Shown in pieces: positions 12,301 to 23,200 of a DNA stretch of 64,000 bases. The stretch covers positions 384,501-448,500 of the forward strand of contig JAGUCH010000002.1 in assembly GCA_019096065.1 (NCBI GenBank), in the 5' to 3' direction. The stretch is from Paracyclopina nana. Lineage: Eukaryota > Arthropoda > Copepoda > Cyclopoida > Cyclopettidae. The translations under genes and the position numbers were made by a program. The notes beneath the pieces are model-generated. The model saw nothing but the letters and a program-made list of their open reading frames with translations. It did no database searches and was not told the DNA's origin. The first letter of the stretch is position 1; each line of letters begins with the position of its first letter.

Positions 12301-12956
12301 TCCAATTCCTTTGAGAAATGAATCAATGTTATAAATAGTTAAAATTCTTAAAAATAACTAAAAATACAGTTTTTCTCTAAATCAACTATTAACATAATTA
12401 TTTTTTTAAAAATAACTAAACAATTTTTTTAAATATCTGTAAAAATAATTACTTTATAAAAATAACTGAAAAACACTGTTATTTTTTTTAAATAACAATT
12501 TTTAAATGTAAATATTTTTTTAAAAAATGCTAAAAATATAGTTAATTTTTAAATATAAATAGCATTACAACATTTTTTCTCAAAAATAACAGTAAATAGT
12601 ATTTTTTATTTTTTTTAATTTTCATTAAAAATATTTTTTTGAAAAAAAAATGAGGCTGAATTTTTCCCTGAAAAAGTACTAAAAACTATTTTTAAATAAA
12701 AAAGCTTAGCAGAAAAGCAACTTTTTTAAAATAATGGAAAACTTACGGGAAAATCAGTGGCCATGATGGGCTCAGTTTCGGGCAGAATTTCGTCGGCTTG
12801 AAAGTCGAAAATCATCCACAGTGCGAAACCGGTGCACACGCCGAAAAAAATCACGGCAATTTTGTGGTTCTCCACTTTGTGATGTTTGCCCATTGTGGCC
12901 GCCAAAATGTCACTGAATCCGCGGAAAAACGGAGATGAGTCCAATGTGGCAACCAT
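9320..12956 (-). CDS. Alpha-1,3-fucosyltransferase (GT10), divergent
   Basis: Seven exons in order: 12747-12956, 11977-12308, 10771-10858, 10570-10697, 10308-10392, 9720-9966, 9320-9663; total 477 aa, exact. Residues about 29-50 form the type II membrane anchor (KIAVIFFGVCTGFALWMIF). Then KKILFYTTRYNQLDWGIG, LRKPHQRYIF, FNWTMTYDYRS, KSERSDLVAWYLDDC, YIKVDIYGRCG and VVMGGANYAALAPP follow the GT10 order. Family role: Golgi transfer of fucose from GDP-fucose to GlcNAc. The core motif that reads FENSMCQDYVTEKF in the second copy (44-46 kb) here reads FEDDLCTDYTSFKWF, losing the usual Glu-Lys pair, so activity is uncertain. The C-terminus ends in an extra charged tail (EEEEIISKAEKL). Confidence 0.9.
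11300..11975. repeat. Degenerate tandem repeat of about 110 bp in the fucosyltransferase intron
   Basis: Segments such as GGTATGCATAATTGCAAAATACC alternate with TATAACCTCTTAAAA-like stretches at spacings of roughly 100-115 bp between 11470 and 11950. TACCAC and GGTATA words are scattered back to about 10900. The 12309-12746 intron is plain A/T-rich sequence with AAAATAACTAAAAATA words. Confidence 0.55.
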
Positions 12957-13101
12957 TTTGCCATCAACAGCTGACGTTTTTTGACGGACAAAAACAAGTG
13001 TATTATTTGAGAGTCATGCAGCAACTTTACACTTTTCACATATTTTGAAACTGTCAATATATCTGCTTGTCTGATTTCATCTATAACTGGCTTGTTTTGC
13101 A

Positions 13102-15720
13102 TTAGTTCACTTTTTGGCCGCAACTTTATAAGGTGGCGCTGCTCTGGAGAGTTCTAATTTAGGCAAAAAAATGATTTTAAAATATGATGCATTACAAACC
13201 AAACTGTCCTAAAAAACTGTACTTTTAAGTTTGTAATAGGTTTAGAAGGCTAAAATTCATTTTAATTCATTATGGAGAGTTGATATGATTTTTGTTAGTT
13301 CACTTTTTGGCCGCTACTTAAAAAGGTGGCGCTGCTTTTGAGCGTTCAAATTATGGCGAAACAGTTTTAAGTATGATGAATTACATACCAAACTATCATA
13401 AAAAAGTATTTTTTATTTTGTAATAGGTTAAAAAGGCTAAAACTCATAATAATCTATGATGGAGAGTTGATCTGATTTTGGTTAGTTCACTTTTTGGCCG
13501 CTAATTAAAAAGTTGGCGCTGCGCTGATTTTGAAAGTTCCAATTTAAGCGAAAAAGGCTTTTTTAACATATTTTTTTGGATGTTTATTAATAAAATCCCA
13601 ATTAAGTTTCATAGTTAATAAAAAGCTTAAGTTTTTTCTTATGTATAGCTGTCTCTTTCAGCTTAGTTCTATTTATGGGTGAACTTTTTATGTTAGAAAG
13701 TCAAGTCGTTTTAAGTTAGACACGCCAAGTTACTTTAGGTTAGAAAATGTCTATGCTTTAGTGTAGACACCTTTTGGCATAGTTGGATTTTGTTAGAAAG
13801 TCAAGATATTTTTATTTAGACACCTTTTGGCATAGCACTTTTAGCGTAGACAGATTTCAAGGACTAGTATACTTTATGATAGACACCTTTTGGCACAGTA
13901 CTTTTTGAGTAGACACAAATTAGTGACTAGTATGTTTTAGGTTAGACACCTTTTGGTACAGTACTTTTAGCTTAGACACACCAAGACGTTTTAGGTTAGA
14001 CACCTTTTGGTACAGTACTTTTAGCTTAGACACACCAAGACGTTTTAGGTTAGACACCTTTTGGTACAGTACTTTTAGCCTAGACACACCAAGATGTTTT
14101 AGGTTAGACACCTTTTGGTATAGTACTTTTAGCTTAGACACACCAAGACGTTTTAGGTTAGACACTGGGTTATCAAGCTTTGCATTTTTTGGGTTTCAAG
14201 CTTTTTCAAGTTTTTCATAATTTGGTTCAAGCTGGGTTTTAGCTTCAGGCTTTGCAGTTTTAGGGTTTCAAGCTTTTTCAAGTTTTCAAAATTTGGTTCG
14301 TCAGTAATTCGTCAGAGTGACAAGAGCTTATTCAAGAAAGTAGACAAATTGTTGGCATTTGCATAAAACTAGTATTGCTCTTTTACATTACTTCGAATTA
14401 TGATTAATTAATGCATCATTTGATTTTCATAAAAGAATTATCAGGGACTTTTCAAGTGGGGTGTGTCTTGACATGTCTTATCTAATAGTGCTATGCCAAA
14501 AGGTGTCTTGGTGTGTCTAAGCTAAAAGTGCACATTGACTTGAAGAAGGTCCTAACCCAAACTCTTAACAACACCCAAAAAATATACATTTTCTGAAAGC
14601 ATATGTTCTTAGGGTTCATTTGGTAGCAATTTAAAAATCCTGGCCTATCCTATGGCTTCCCATAACATAAAATTTTCAAAAACGTCTAGCACCTACAGTT
14701 TATTATTTTATGAGATTATTAATAGCAGTGACCCTTCATAAAAAAGAAGATCTAACTTTTCTTATTTCATAAGCAAGTCTGTAAAATGCACCCAAAATGA
14801 GATATTTGTTGCCAAACTTATTGAGCAAAATTAATCAAGGTGGCAGTAATCAACTTTTAGCATAGCTATATCTCCGTTTCTGTTCATCCTAGCCATTTTA
14901 CTATGAAGTAACTTAAGTTTTATTTTTGAATTTTAGTGGGGGTCATTGAAGCTAACTATCCCCAAAAAATGAGCCGTTTTTGCGCAAAACGTTTTTATGT
15001 ATATAAACGTTTTATATTATTGGAAGCTAAAGGCCAGGATTTTTATTTTATCACCAAATGAACCCTTGGGACATAAGCTTTCAGAAAATATATAATTTTT
15101 GGGTGTTGCAAGTAGTTTGGGTTAGGTCCTTTGCCAAGTCAATGTGAGTACTGTATCAAAAGGTGTCTAACCTAAAACGTCTTGGTGTGTCTAACCTAAA
15201 ACGTCTTGGTGTGTCTAAGCTAAAAGTACTGTACCAAAAGGTGTCTAACCTAAAAGGTCTTGATGTGTCTAAACTAAAAGTACTGTACCAAAAGTTGTCT
15301 AACCTAAAATGTTCCTGTCACAAAAATGGTGTCTACTTTAAAAGTGCTATGCCAAAAGGTGTCTAACTTAAAGCATACCAGTTATTCAGATTTGTCTAAC
15401 CTAAAAGTACTATGCTAGTGTGTCTAAATTAAAACATCTTGACTTTCTAACAAAATCCAACTATGCCAAAAGGTGTCTATGCTAAAACATGACAATCATG
15501 AAAAATGTGTCTAACCAAAAATGACTATGCCAAAAGGTGTCTAACTTATTCCGACTGTACAAAATGTGTCTAGCTTAAAGATGGCACCCCTATTTATGGC
15601 CGCTTCTCAAAATGGTGGCGCTGCTCTAAAAGGTCGGATTTCGGCCATAAAAAGTGTTTTTATAACTCATTATAAACCAAACTATTGCAATTAACTAGCT
15701 TTTAAGTTAATAACCTTAAA
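13102..15720. repeat. Four-unit tandem array, interrupted by a foldback element
   Basis: TTAGTTCACTTTTTGGCCGC followed by GGTGGCGCTG begins units at 13102, 13295 and 13482. A fourth unit starts at 13663, is split at 13678 and resumes at 15600. Spacings are 193, 187 and 181 bp. Units also share AACCAAACT(A/G)T and a TTAAAA(T)C tail. Confidence 0.85.
13679..15589. mobile_element. 1.9-kb foldback transposable element with tandem-repeat arms
   Basis: Flanked by the direct repeat CTATTTATGG (13669-13678 and 15590-15599), read as a 9-10 bp target duplication. Ends are GTGAAC... and ...GGCACCC. Both arms are built from a 54-bp unit (TTAGACACCTTTTGGTACAG ... AGACGTTTTAGG) in opposite orientation: about 13780-14165 on the left and 15150-15560 on the right. 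An inner inverted pair follows: GGTCCTAACCCAAACT at about 14550 and AGTTTGGGTTAGGTCC at about 15113. The centre near 14780 is unique, AT-rich sequence. No transposase frame; the 81-aa and 67-aa open frames are only translated arm repeats. The structure resembles the Drosophila FB class. Confidence 0.85.
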
Positions 15721-16319
15721 ATCTTTAATTATTTTGAGGCTTTTAGGTTGCCACTCATGAAACTTAATTGGGATTTTCATAATTAACCCAAGCCAACACT
15801 GCCAATTTGCACCAATTAGTCTTTGGCGTTAAATGAGTGATTATGGATTTTTTAGGCTGAACCAGATTGTTCTGGAATAAACTGAGTTGCCTGATCTGTA
15901 TTCCATAAAAAGGAGAATGTTATGGCTGGTTGGGTGTGGCCTTTGCTCCAAGACAGCCATAAATAAAGGCCTCCCTCAAGATTTACTTTTCAAAAGCACG
16001 CCAAACTTTTCCAATTTGCTTAACTCAGCTCTCCTAAAATTATACTTCTATTCATGCTCAGGGTAAATGTAATATTTTAGCCACACCAAAAATACTATTT
16101 TTAGGCCTTTAACCTTTGTTGTTGGTTGCTTTTTTGCGGTTTGGGCAAATTGCCGCGCTCGCTACGCTCGGCTGTGAAAAATTGCGCTCGGGTTTCTCAA
16201 CACATAAAAAGTAAGATTTTTAACATTTCCTCTCTGTATAATTCAATTATGAGCTATTTATTTCTGTATATGGCCCTCAAAATATCTGAGTTATTTTAAA
16301 ATGTTCCAATTTAGTAATT

Positions 16320-16566
16320 TTTAAGAGGGACGAACGGGAGTTGAACCTGGGACAGCTGACTTAAGAGCACAATGCTCTTACCCATGAGCGGCTTTTTTAT
16401 GGGGCACGGGTTCGATCCGGTAACTCCATTAAAGCAAAAAATTGAATAAAAGGGACGAACGGGAGTTGAACCTGAGACACCTGTCTTAAGAGCACAATGC
16501 TCTAACCCATGAGCGACTTTTTTAAGTTTTACGGTTCGGTCCAGTAAGTTCATTAAAACATAAAAT
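16320..16566 (-). repeat. Tandem pair of tRNA-Lys-like sequences (SINE-like or tRNA pseudogenes)
   Basis: Two direct copies of about 125 bp. On the minus strand each reads GCTCATGGGTAAGAGC (A-box-like D arm), an anticodon loop CTCTTAA (CUU, Lys) and GGTTCAACTCCCG (B box). The anticodon stem is poorly paired (two mismatches in one copy, one in the other), and no proper acceptor stem closes, so a working tRNA is unlikely. A second B-box-like GGTTCGATCC lies on the plus strand of copy 1. Each copy carries a short A-rich stretch. Confidence 0.5.
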
Positions 16567-17219
16567 TGAATTCATACCGAATGGAGGCAGGTTTTTTTAG
16601 ATGTAAAATTACTCTTTTAAAGTCCTCTCTGATCCTATTCAACAGCCACATTTTACGCGCCCGCGCTTGGCATAAATAGATAAGCGCAGCAAATTGACGC
16701 TGAGCACTTGCACAAATTAATAAACTCATTGGCGGAATATTAATGAAGTTTGGCAATTTAGAGAAAGCCCAAATATTCAAATTGGGCCAATTTTGGCCAT
16801 CCTTTCTGGCAGTCAAATCAGCCCAAAAAAGTAGAATTTCAATTAGAATCCAGTAGCATTTGAGTTCAAGTTTCCAAATAGGCAAAAAAGTTGCAACCTT
16901 CGATTTAAGTGTAACTGCCAAAAAAAGTGGTAGGGACCAAGCCCAGGCTATAGTAGCGCTTTCGCTCTGTGCTTCTTTCTCAGAGCTTTGAACGCGTATA
17001 AATGGGCTCGCGCTCGAGCCGCTGCTCGTCAGTTGAGAGCTGGAATGAGCCAAACCAAAGAAGCATAAAATGAATGCTTTGAAGCTGTCCAAATTCAGAA
17101 AAACATTTCCAATCATCAGCCCAAGCAGCAAAATCAGTGGTCATTGAGTCAGAAAAAAGGCCAAAAATGGTTGAGTTTTGCCACCGAAAAATCTAAAAAA
17201 ATCCTAAAAAAACCTGTGA

Positions 17220-17655
17220 GTTGAATGTTTTCAAAAAAAAAAAAATAATAATAATAAAAATAAATTGATGTGTTTTGAAAAAAAATGATGATTTTTTTAA
17301 AAAAAATGATGATTTTTTTTTAAAAAAATGATAATTTTAGAATTTTTTTTTGAAAAAAAGATGTTTTTTGAGACAAAATGATGTTTTTTGAGAAAAAATG
17401 ATGTTTTTTTAACAAAATGATGTTTTTGAAAAAAAATGATGTTTTTTGAAAAAAATGATGTTTTTGAAAAAAATGATGTTTTTGAAAAAAATGATGTTTT
17501 TGAAAAAAAGGATGTTTTTGAAAAAAATTATGTTTTTTGAAAGAAAAAATTATGTTTTTGAAATAAAAAAGATGTTTTTGAAAGAAAAATGATGTTTTTT
17601 GAAAGAAAAATGATGTTTTTTGAAAGAAAAATGATGTTTTTTTTTGAAAATAAAT
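17220..17655. repeat. Low-complexity ATGATGTTTTTTGAAAAAA array
   Basis: Simple tandem array of period about 18-20, ending 25 bp before the acceptor of the exon at 17682. It gives long open frames with no protein character. Upstream, 16570-17200 holds no feature I can support. Confidence 0.8.
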
Positions 17656-17696
17656 ATTATTATATTTATGGTTTTTTTCAGGTCCAAAATCAAACC

Positions 17697-19223
17697 ATGA
17701 GGACTTCTTGGTGGTCCACTTTGGCACTCTTTTCTTCAGTGACTTTGACATGTTGGCTGCAAAATTTGGTCGACTGTCGTCCACATCGAAATCTTGGCGG
17801 CAAAATTCGGTGGTCCCAAATCAACCAGAGATCAGCGCCAAGTGTCTTCACCCAAGTCCATGGCTCAAGGTATCATCAAAATCTATTCTTAGCCTCCAAT
17901 ACTTTGTAATTGAAGATTTCCGTATTCTACAATTCTTTGTTGAAATTAACACTTGGTACTGATTGGCTCCACTTACATTGGTTCTCAATGAGAACCCATG
18001 AAATTTGTTAAGGCGACTAACAAAGCGGAAGCATAAGCACTTAGTTCCCACTTGACGATAAGTCTCGTATTTTAAGCGTAACATTTTACAAGAACACTTA
18101 GATAGGACGTAATGATTTGTGATTTGTATTTTTCAAGCCTTCAAAATTGTAGCCAGTGCCATTTGTGACGAAACAAAACACATCCGGAATCATCTTCTGT
18201 CTAAGCATTATTCATGGCAGGATGTTAAAAGATGTATTCCAACTCACTTTTTATGGCACTCTGCACAATTTCATTGGATTGTAAAATACAACGATACACC
18301 AAAACATCATTAACATTATTATTAACGTTCTTAATGATTCAGATAGGTTCATCAAAGCCTTTAATTAAAATGTTAGCGACAATTGTATTGCGGATGAGTT
18401 TTGATCCGCTTTGTTCGAGCCAAGTATTAACATGATGGGTTTCGCTTCAATAACAACTTGAGTGGCATCAATGTGAGACAAGTGTCTTTTTTGTTTCAGA
18501 TTTGGGCTGCCCCATCAATACACGTCGTCAATGTTTCCAGTCGCAGCTGATCCTCAAGCAAATTTACCTCACTTGTACATGCCATTCGAAGAGGCTGGCA
18601 CTGATCATCATCACCTTCGCAGTCCTCTGGATGTCCTGGATGCCACAGAAACATTCCTCAAGAGTATAAAGCATGATCACCGAATGCATCCAAAAGAAGA
18701 AGAAGACACTCTATTTGATCATCTAGAAGAACCTTCTAGACATCATCAAGAGCTGGAAGATCAGTTGACCAAAGAGGATGAAGAATTCCTCCTGAATTCC
18801 TTGGCACAAGGCTTGGACTTGCAAACTGACTTTGAAAAGCTACTCTACCCCAGGTAATAACACAGAAATTAAATTCCAATTCTTCTCAACAAAAAATTCC
18901 AAAAATAGAGTTCCAAGTTTTCAAAATATTTTGTCAAAGCTAAGTTTCAAAATTTTCTGAAGATTTAAGTTCAAAATTTTCTGAAGATTTAAACTCAAAA
19001 CTTCTAGAGATTTTTATTCAAATTTCCTGGAAATTATATTCAAAATTCTCTGGAAATTTTTATTCAAATTTTTATGGAATTTGCTGGAAAAATTTAATTC
19101 AAAACTTTCCGGAAATTTCCATTCAAAAGTTCTATTTAAATTTCCTTTACAAGACAAAATACTCTTATTTCTAGGGGAGATGATGGCTTCCAAATGGCTG
19201 GAAAGAGATCAAGGGCAGAGTAG
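17697..19223 (+). CDS. Unrecognised secreted protein, possible peptide precursor
   Basis: Exons 17697-17869, 18500-18853 and 19175-19223 close to 191 aa. A non-coding leader begins at the acceptor at 17681/17682. Residues 1 to about 27 look like a signal peptide (MRTSWWSTLALFSSVTLTCW). The middle is His- and acid-rich with likely helix (DVLDATETFLKSIKHDH, DQLTKEDEEFLLNSLAQGL). It has almost no cysteine and no domain that I recognise. The C-terminus is YPRGDDGFQMAGKRSRAE: the GKR would be a textbook amidation and dibasic processing site if this is a neuropeptide precursor, but that is inference. In frame +1 the first exon also has a plausible open frame, but only the signal-peptide frame fits the next exon's phase. 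Polyadenylation may use AATAAA at about 19618. Confidence 0.6.
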
Positions 19224-19424
19224 GCAAAAAAAAGAAGAAAAAAAGAGGTGCAAGAATTAAGAAAGAATCAGTGAAGACAAAATTGAAGACAAGGACTTAG
19301 TTCAGTTGTGTCAATATTTGAGGTTGTTCATCTTCGGCAGCTCTACAAAACTTAACCTATTATACAAGTAGTGTACAATTCCTTGGTTCAAGATTTCTGA
19401 TGGGATTTCCAATGAGCCAGTTTG

Positions 19425-20142
19425 AGCAGCAAAGAAAAGCCAGCTTCTTCTGCATAATTATTCTTAAGTGTCATGTTATTAGCAGTGTCCAGAAAGCGTA
19501 TTTTTGCCACACTTCTTTCCAAAATTGGCCACAACCAATCTATTCTAAGTGAAATAATGCAATGTTTTCAGTCCTACAAATGTCCTAAACTCTAATTATG
19601 ACCATGATGTTATGCGAAAATAAATGTTTCCTTTGTATCGAAGAGTTGTTGCGCCGCCACGCCGCGCTGTGATTGGCTGAAAACTTGAGCGACCAATCAG
19701 AGCGCGCCCTCACTTTGTTTACATCCTCAAAAATGCGGCAGATTCAAACAGTCAGAGAGAAAACGCGATTTTCACCCACTTTAAAGCAGCAAAGAAAAGC
19801 CAGCTTCTTCTGCATAATTATTCTTAAGTGTCATGTTATTAGCAGTGTCCAGAAAGCGTATTTTTGCCACACTTCTTTCCAAAATTGGCTACAACCAATC
19901 TATTCTAAGTAAAATAATGCAATGTTTTCAGTCCTACAAATGTCCTAAACACTAATTATGACCATGATGTTATGCGAAAATAAATGTTTCCTTTGTATCA
20001 AAGAGTTGCGCCGCCTCGCCGCGCTGTGATTGGCTGAAAACTTGAGCGACCAATCAGAGCGCGCCCTCACTTTGTTTACATCCTCAAAAAGGCGGCAGAT
20101 TCAAACTGATGATGATTTTCACCCACTTTAAGCCAAGGAAAG
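19425..20142. repeat. 360-bp tandem duplication with inverted CCAAT pair
   Basis: AGCAGCAAAGAAAAGCCAGC begins copies at 19425 and 19785. Nearly all of the 360 bp matches, including AAAATAAATGTTTCC and GTGATTGGCTGAAAACTTG followed by CGACCAATCAGAGCGCG. The close identity suggests a recent event. The facing ATTGG and CCAAT boxes look like an NF-Y-type promoter element. Confidence 0.85.
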
Positions 20143-20243
20143 AGCGATTATTGATTAAACCAATAATTTAGAAGTACACAAAGAGACTTTTTACTCATAA
20201 GAATGGATGCAAAATGTGTATTGTGGAAAAGGTGGAAAAACAC

Positions 20244-23200
20244 TCATTTGATGCTGTGACCAGGTGATCCAGCTGAGAAGCCAGAATCACTGGAACTGGT
20301 TGATCCTCGGTCACTTTGGCCTCCAGATGCCTTGCAAGGAACACTTGAGGATCTGCGCATGATCACTTGGCCAGATCCCTGATTCTTGGACCTGGGCATG
20401 GTGGCATTGAGACCAGAGTGTCTAGCATTGGGATCATCACTGATGAGCAGGGCCGGCAGGTTGTCACCAGACAAGTATTTGGCACCATTGGCCTCAGCCA
20501 GAAGCTCTGGTGGAGGTGGTGGCAACAGATCCTCACCCAAATCACTCAAATTGAAGTCACCAGGATGGATGAGGTCAGCAAAAGTTTCAGACTCTTCATT
20601 GTCAAGAGCATCATGCAACTCCCTAAGTCTCAAGCTTATGGAGTCAACTGGTTCATCATCATCATCATCAAAATTCCGCTGTTTCAGCCTTGAAAGAACT
20701 TGCTTGGTGTTTTCATACAATGGCGGCTTAACCGGTTCAAGCTGCTGCATCAGCTGACTGTCCATGCATGCGAAAATCTGGTTAGGCTTCACAGATGTAA
20801 ACAAGTCAGCTGGTTTGCTGATGACGTCACCAAGCAAGGGCGAGACATTGCAGTAGTTGTGCTGATGGGCGGCAGCTGTTGCCAACTTTTTCGCTGAACT
20901 GGTTAAGCTAGCCTTCTTTGTCTTGTTGACAGCTGCGTAGACGGGGCTTTTGGGCGGCAAGCCGGCCACCACCACAGTGGAATTTTTGGCCCTCATATCC
21001 ACCACTGGCATCTTGCCTGTACCGGTTAATTTCACTCGGGGCATGGCGTCAGCTGACAGCTGATTAACCAGTTCGGGACTCTGCTGTACACATGCCCAAA
21101 CCATCTTGCTTTCCTCCTCTGAACCTGCAAAAAAATATTTTTTTTTAAAAAAAGAGACTTAAAGACTTTAAGAGAGATATTTTCGATGTAGGGCGCTTTA
21201 ACTGAAAAAGGAACAATGGTGACAATAGTTCCTTCTTGAAGTAACGCACCCCCAAGTACTTAATGAAATATCTAAAAATGTATAATTTTTTTTGGCTGCT
21301 CTTTGATAAACATATAAATGACTTTTTGAGACCTTTTCGATGTAGGGCGCGTTAACAGAAAAAGGAACAATGCTCATGGTACTTCCTTTTTGAGTTAACG
21401 CACCCCCTTGATAAAAAGATCACAAAAAGCCATGACTGTTTTAAAAAAATATCCTAATTGGTTCTTTTATTCTTTATAAAAACTTAAGTCTTCATTTAAA
21501 AAATGAATTTTTATGACCAAAATCCAAAATTAGTTTTTTTTTATTTTGAATAAAAAATCTTAATTAAATATCTCAAAAAAGCACGACTTATTTTGTTGGG
21601 CTCTTATTTTTATAAAATATCCTAATTGGCTCTTTTATATATAAAAACTTAAGCCTTTATTTAAAAATGAATTTTTATAGCCAAAATCCAAAAATAACTT
21701 TTTTTATTGATTTTTCAATTTATTATTGACTTTCCAGCTAATCATACCTGGAATATGGCATTGCTTTCAGGGGACAACAAGAGACAGGTAAAAGGAAAGG
21801 TAATAATAGTAAAAAAATGTCGTCTGAAGTGGAAGAAACTCTGAAAAAATTGGTGGCTCACAAAGGAGTGATTGGCACCATTGTGGTCAACAATGATGGC
21901 ATCCCAATCAAATCCACGCTGGACAACCACACGACCACTCAATATGCGGGTCTCATCAACCAGCTGGTGGATCAGGTAGAAGATTTTCCACTCCACCAAA
22001 AAGCTAAATTTGCTCAATAATTTCCCATATTTTAGATATTTCATTAGGAAGTTAGCCCGGTTCCAACAAGGAAAGTCAGGACTTTGTTACCAGCGGTTTA
22101 AGTTTCAATGTGCCTTAAGTTCAAAAAGACTTAATTTCAAGTGGGCTTAATTTCAAGCTTACTTAATTTCAACCTAACTTTAAATCAAGCGAGCTTAGTT
22201 CTACGGGCCTAAGTTCAAATGGGCTTAATTTCAAGCGAGCTTAAGCCCGTTTCCAACAAGGAAAATCAGCTTAGTCAGGAGACGTAACTTTACTTTTTAG
22301 CTTAGTCAGGTCACAGCTAACTCACGCGCTCAGCTCGACCTGACTTAACTGGTTTACCGTGCTATACTAAGCTGATATTCCCCGGGCTTATTTCAAGCGA
22401 GCTTAAATTCAAGCCGGCTTAATTTCAATTTGCCTTAATTTCAAGCCAGACTAAATTTCAAGCGGGCCTATTTTCTGCGGTCTTAATTTCAAATTGGCTT
22501 AATTACAAGTACTATACTATGCTGATATCCGGTGTTGGAACTGGGCTTGAACTAAACCTTCTCGAAATTAGCCAAAATTGAAACTAGACCTAACTGAAAT
22601 TGAGTCTGCTAAAAATTAAGCCAGCTTGAACTTAAACCCACTTAAAATTAAGCCCGTTTGATATGAGAACTGAGAAAGCTTTTAAGCCCAAATTGAAATT
22701 AAGCCTACTTAAAATTAAGCCAACTTGAAATTAAGACCGCAGAAATTAGGCCCGCTTGAAATTTAGTCTGGCTTGAAATTAAGGCAAATTGAAATTAAGC
22801 CGGCTTCAATCTACGCTCGCTTGAAATAAGCCCGGGGAATATCAGCTTAGTCTAGTAAGGTAAACCAGTTAAGTCAGGTCGAGCTGAGCGCGTGAGTTAG
22901 CTGTGACCTGACTATGCTAAACAGTAAAGTTACGTCTCCTGACTAAGCTGATTTTCCTTGTTGGAAACGGGCTTAAGCTCGCTTGAAATTAAGCCCATTT
23001 GAAATTTGGCCCGCAGAACTAAGCTCGCTTGATATTAAGTTTGCTTGAAATTAAGTAAGCTTGAAGTTAAGCCCACTTGAAATTTAGCCTTTTTGAACTT
23101 AAGGCACATTGAGACTTAAACCGCTGGTAGCAAAGTCCTTTTTTAATGATTGAAATTAAGCCCTTTTCATATTCCTTTAGAGTACATTTAAAATCAATCT

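Noticed and set aside
13920..15366. LKRLGVSKLKVLYQK repeat proteins
   Set aside because: Translated 54-bp arms of the foldback element.
16553..17131. 192-aa minus-strand open frame with hydrophobic N-terminus
   Set aside because: No domain, overlaps the tRNA-like repeat at its 3' end, and no splice partner or homolog recognised. Could be a real orphan exon but I cannot support it.
17708..17962. Alternative frame of the 17.7-kb exon (FLVVHFGTLFFSDFDML)
   Set aside because: Looks protein-like, but its phase does not fit the next exon; the frame with the signal peptide does.
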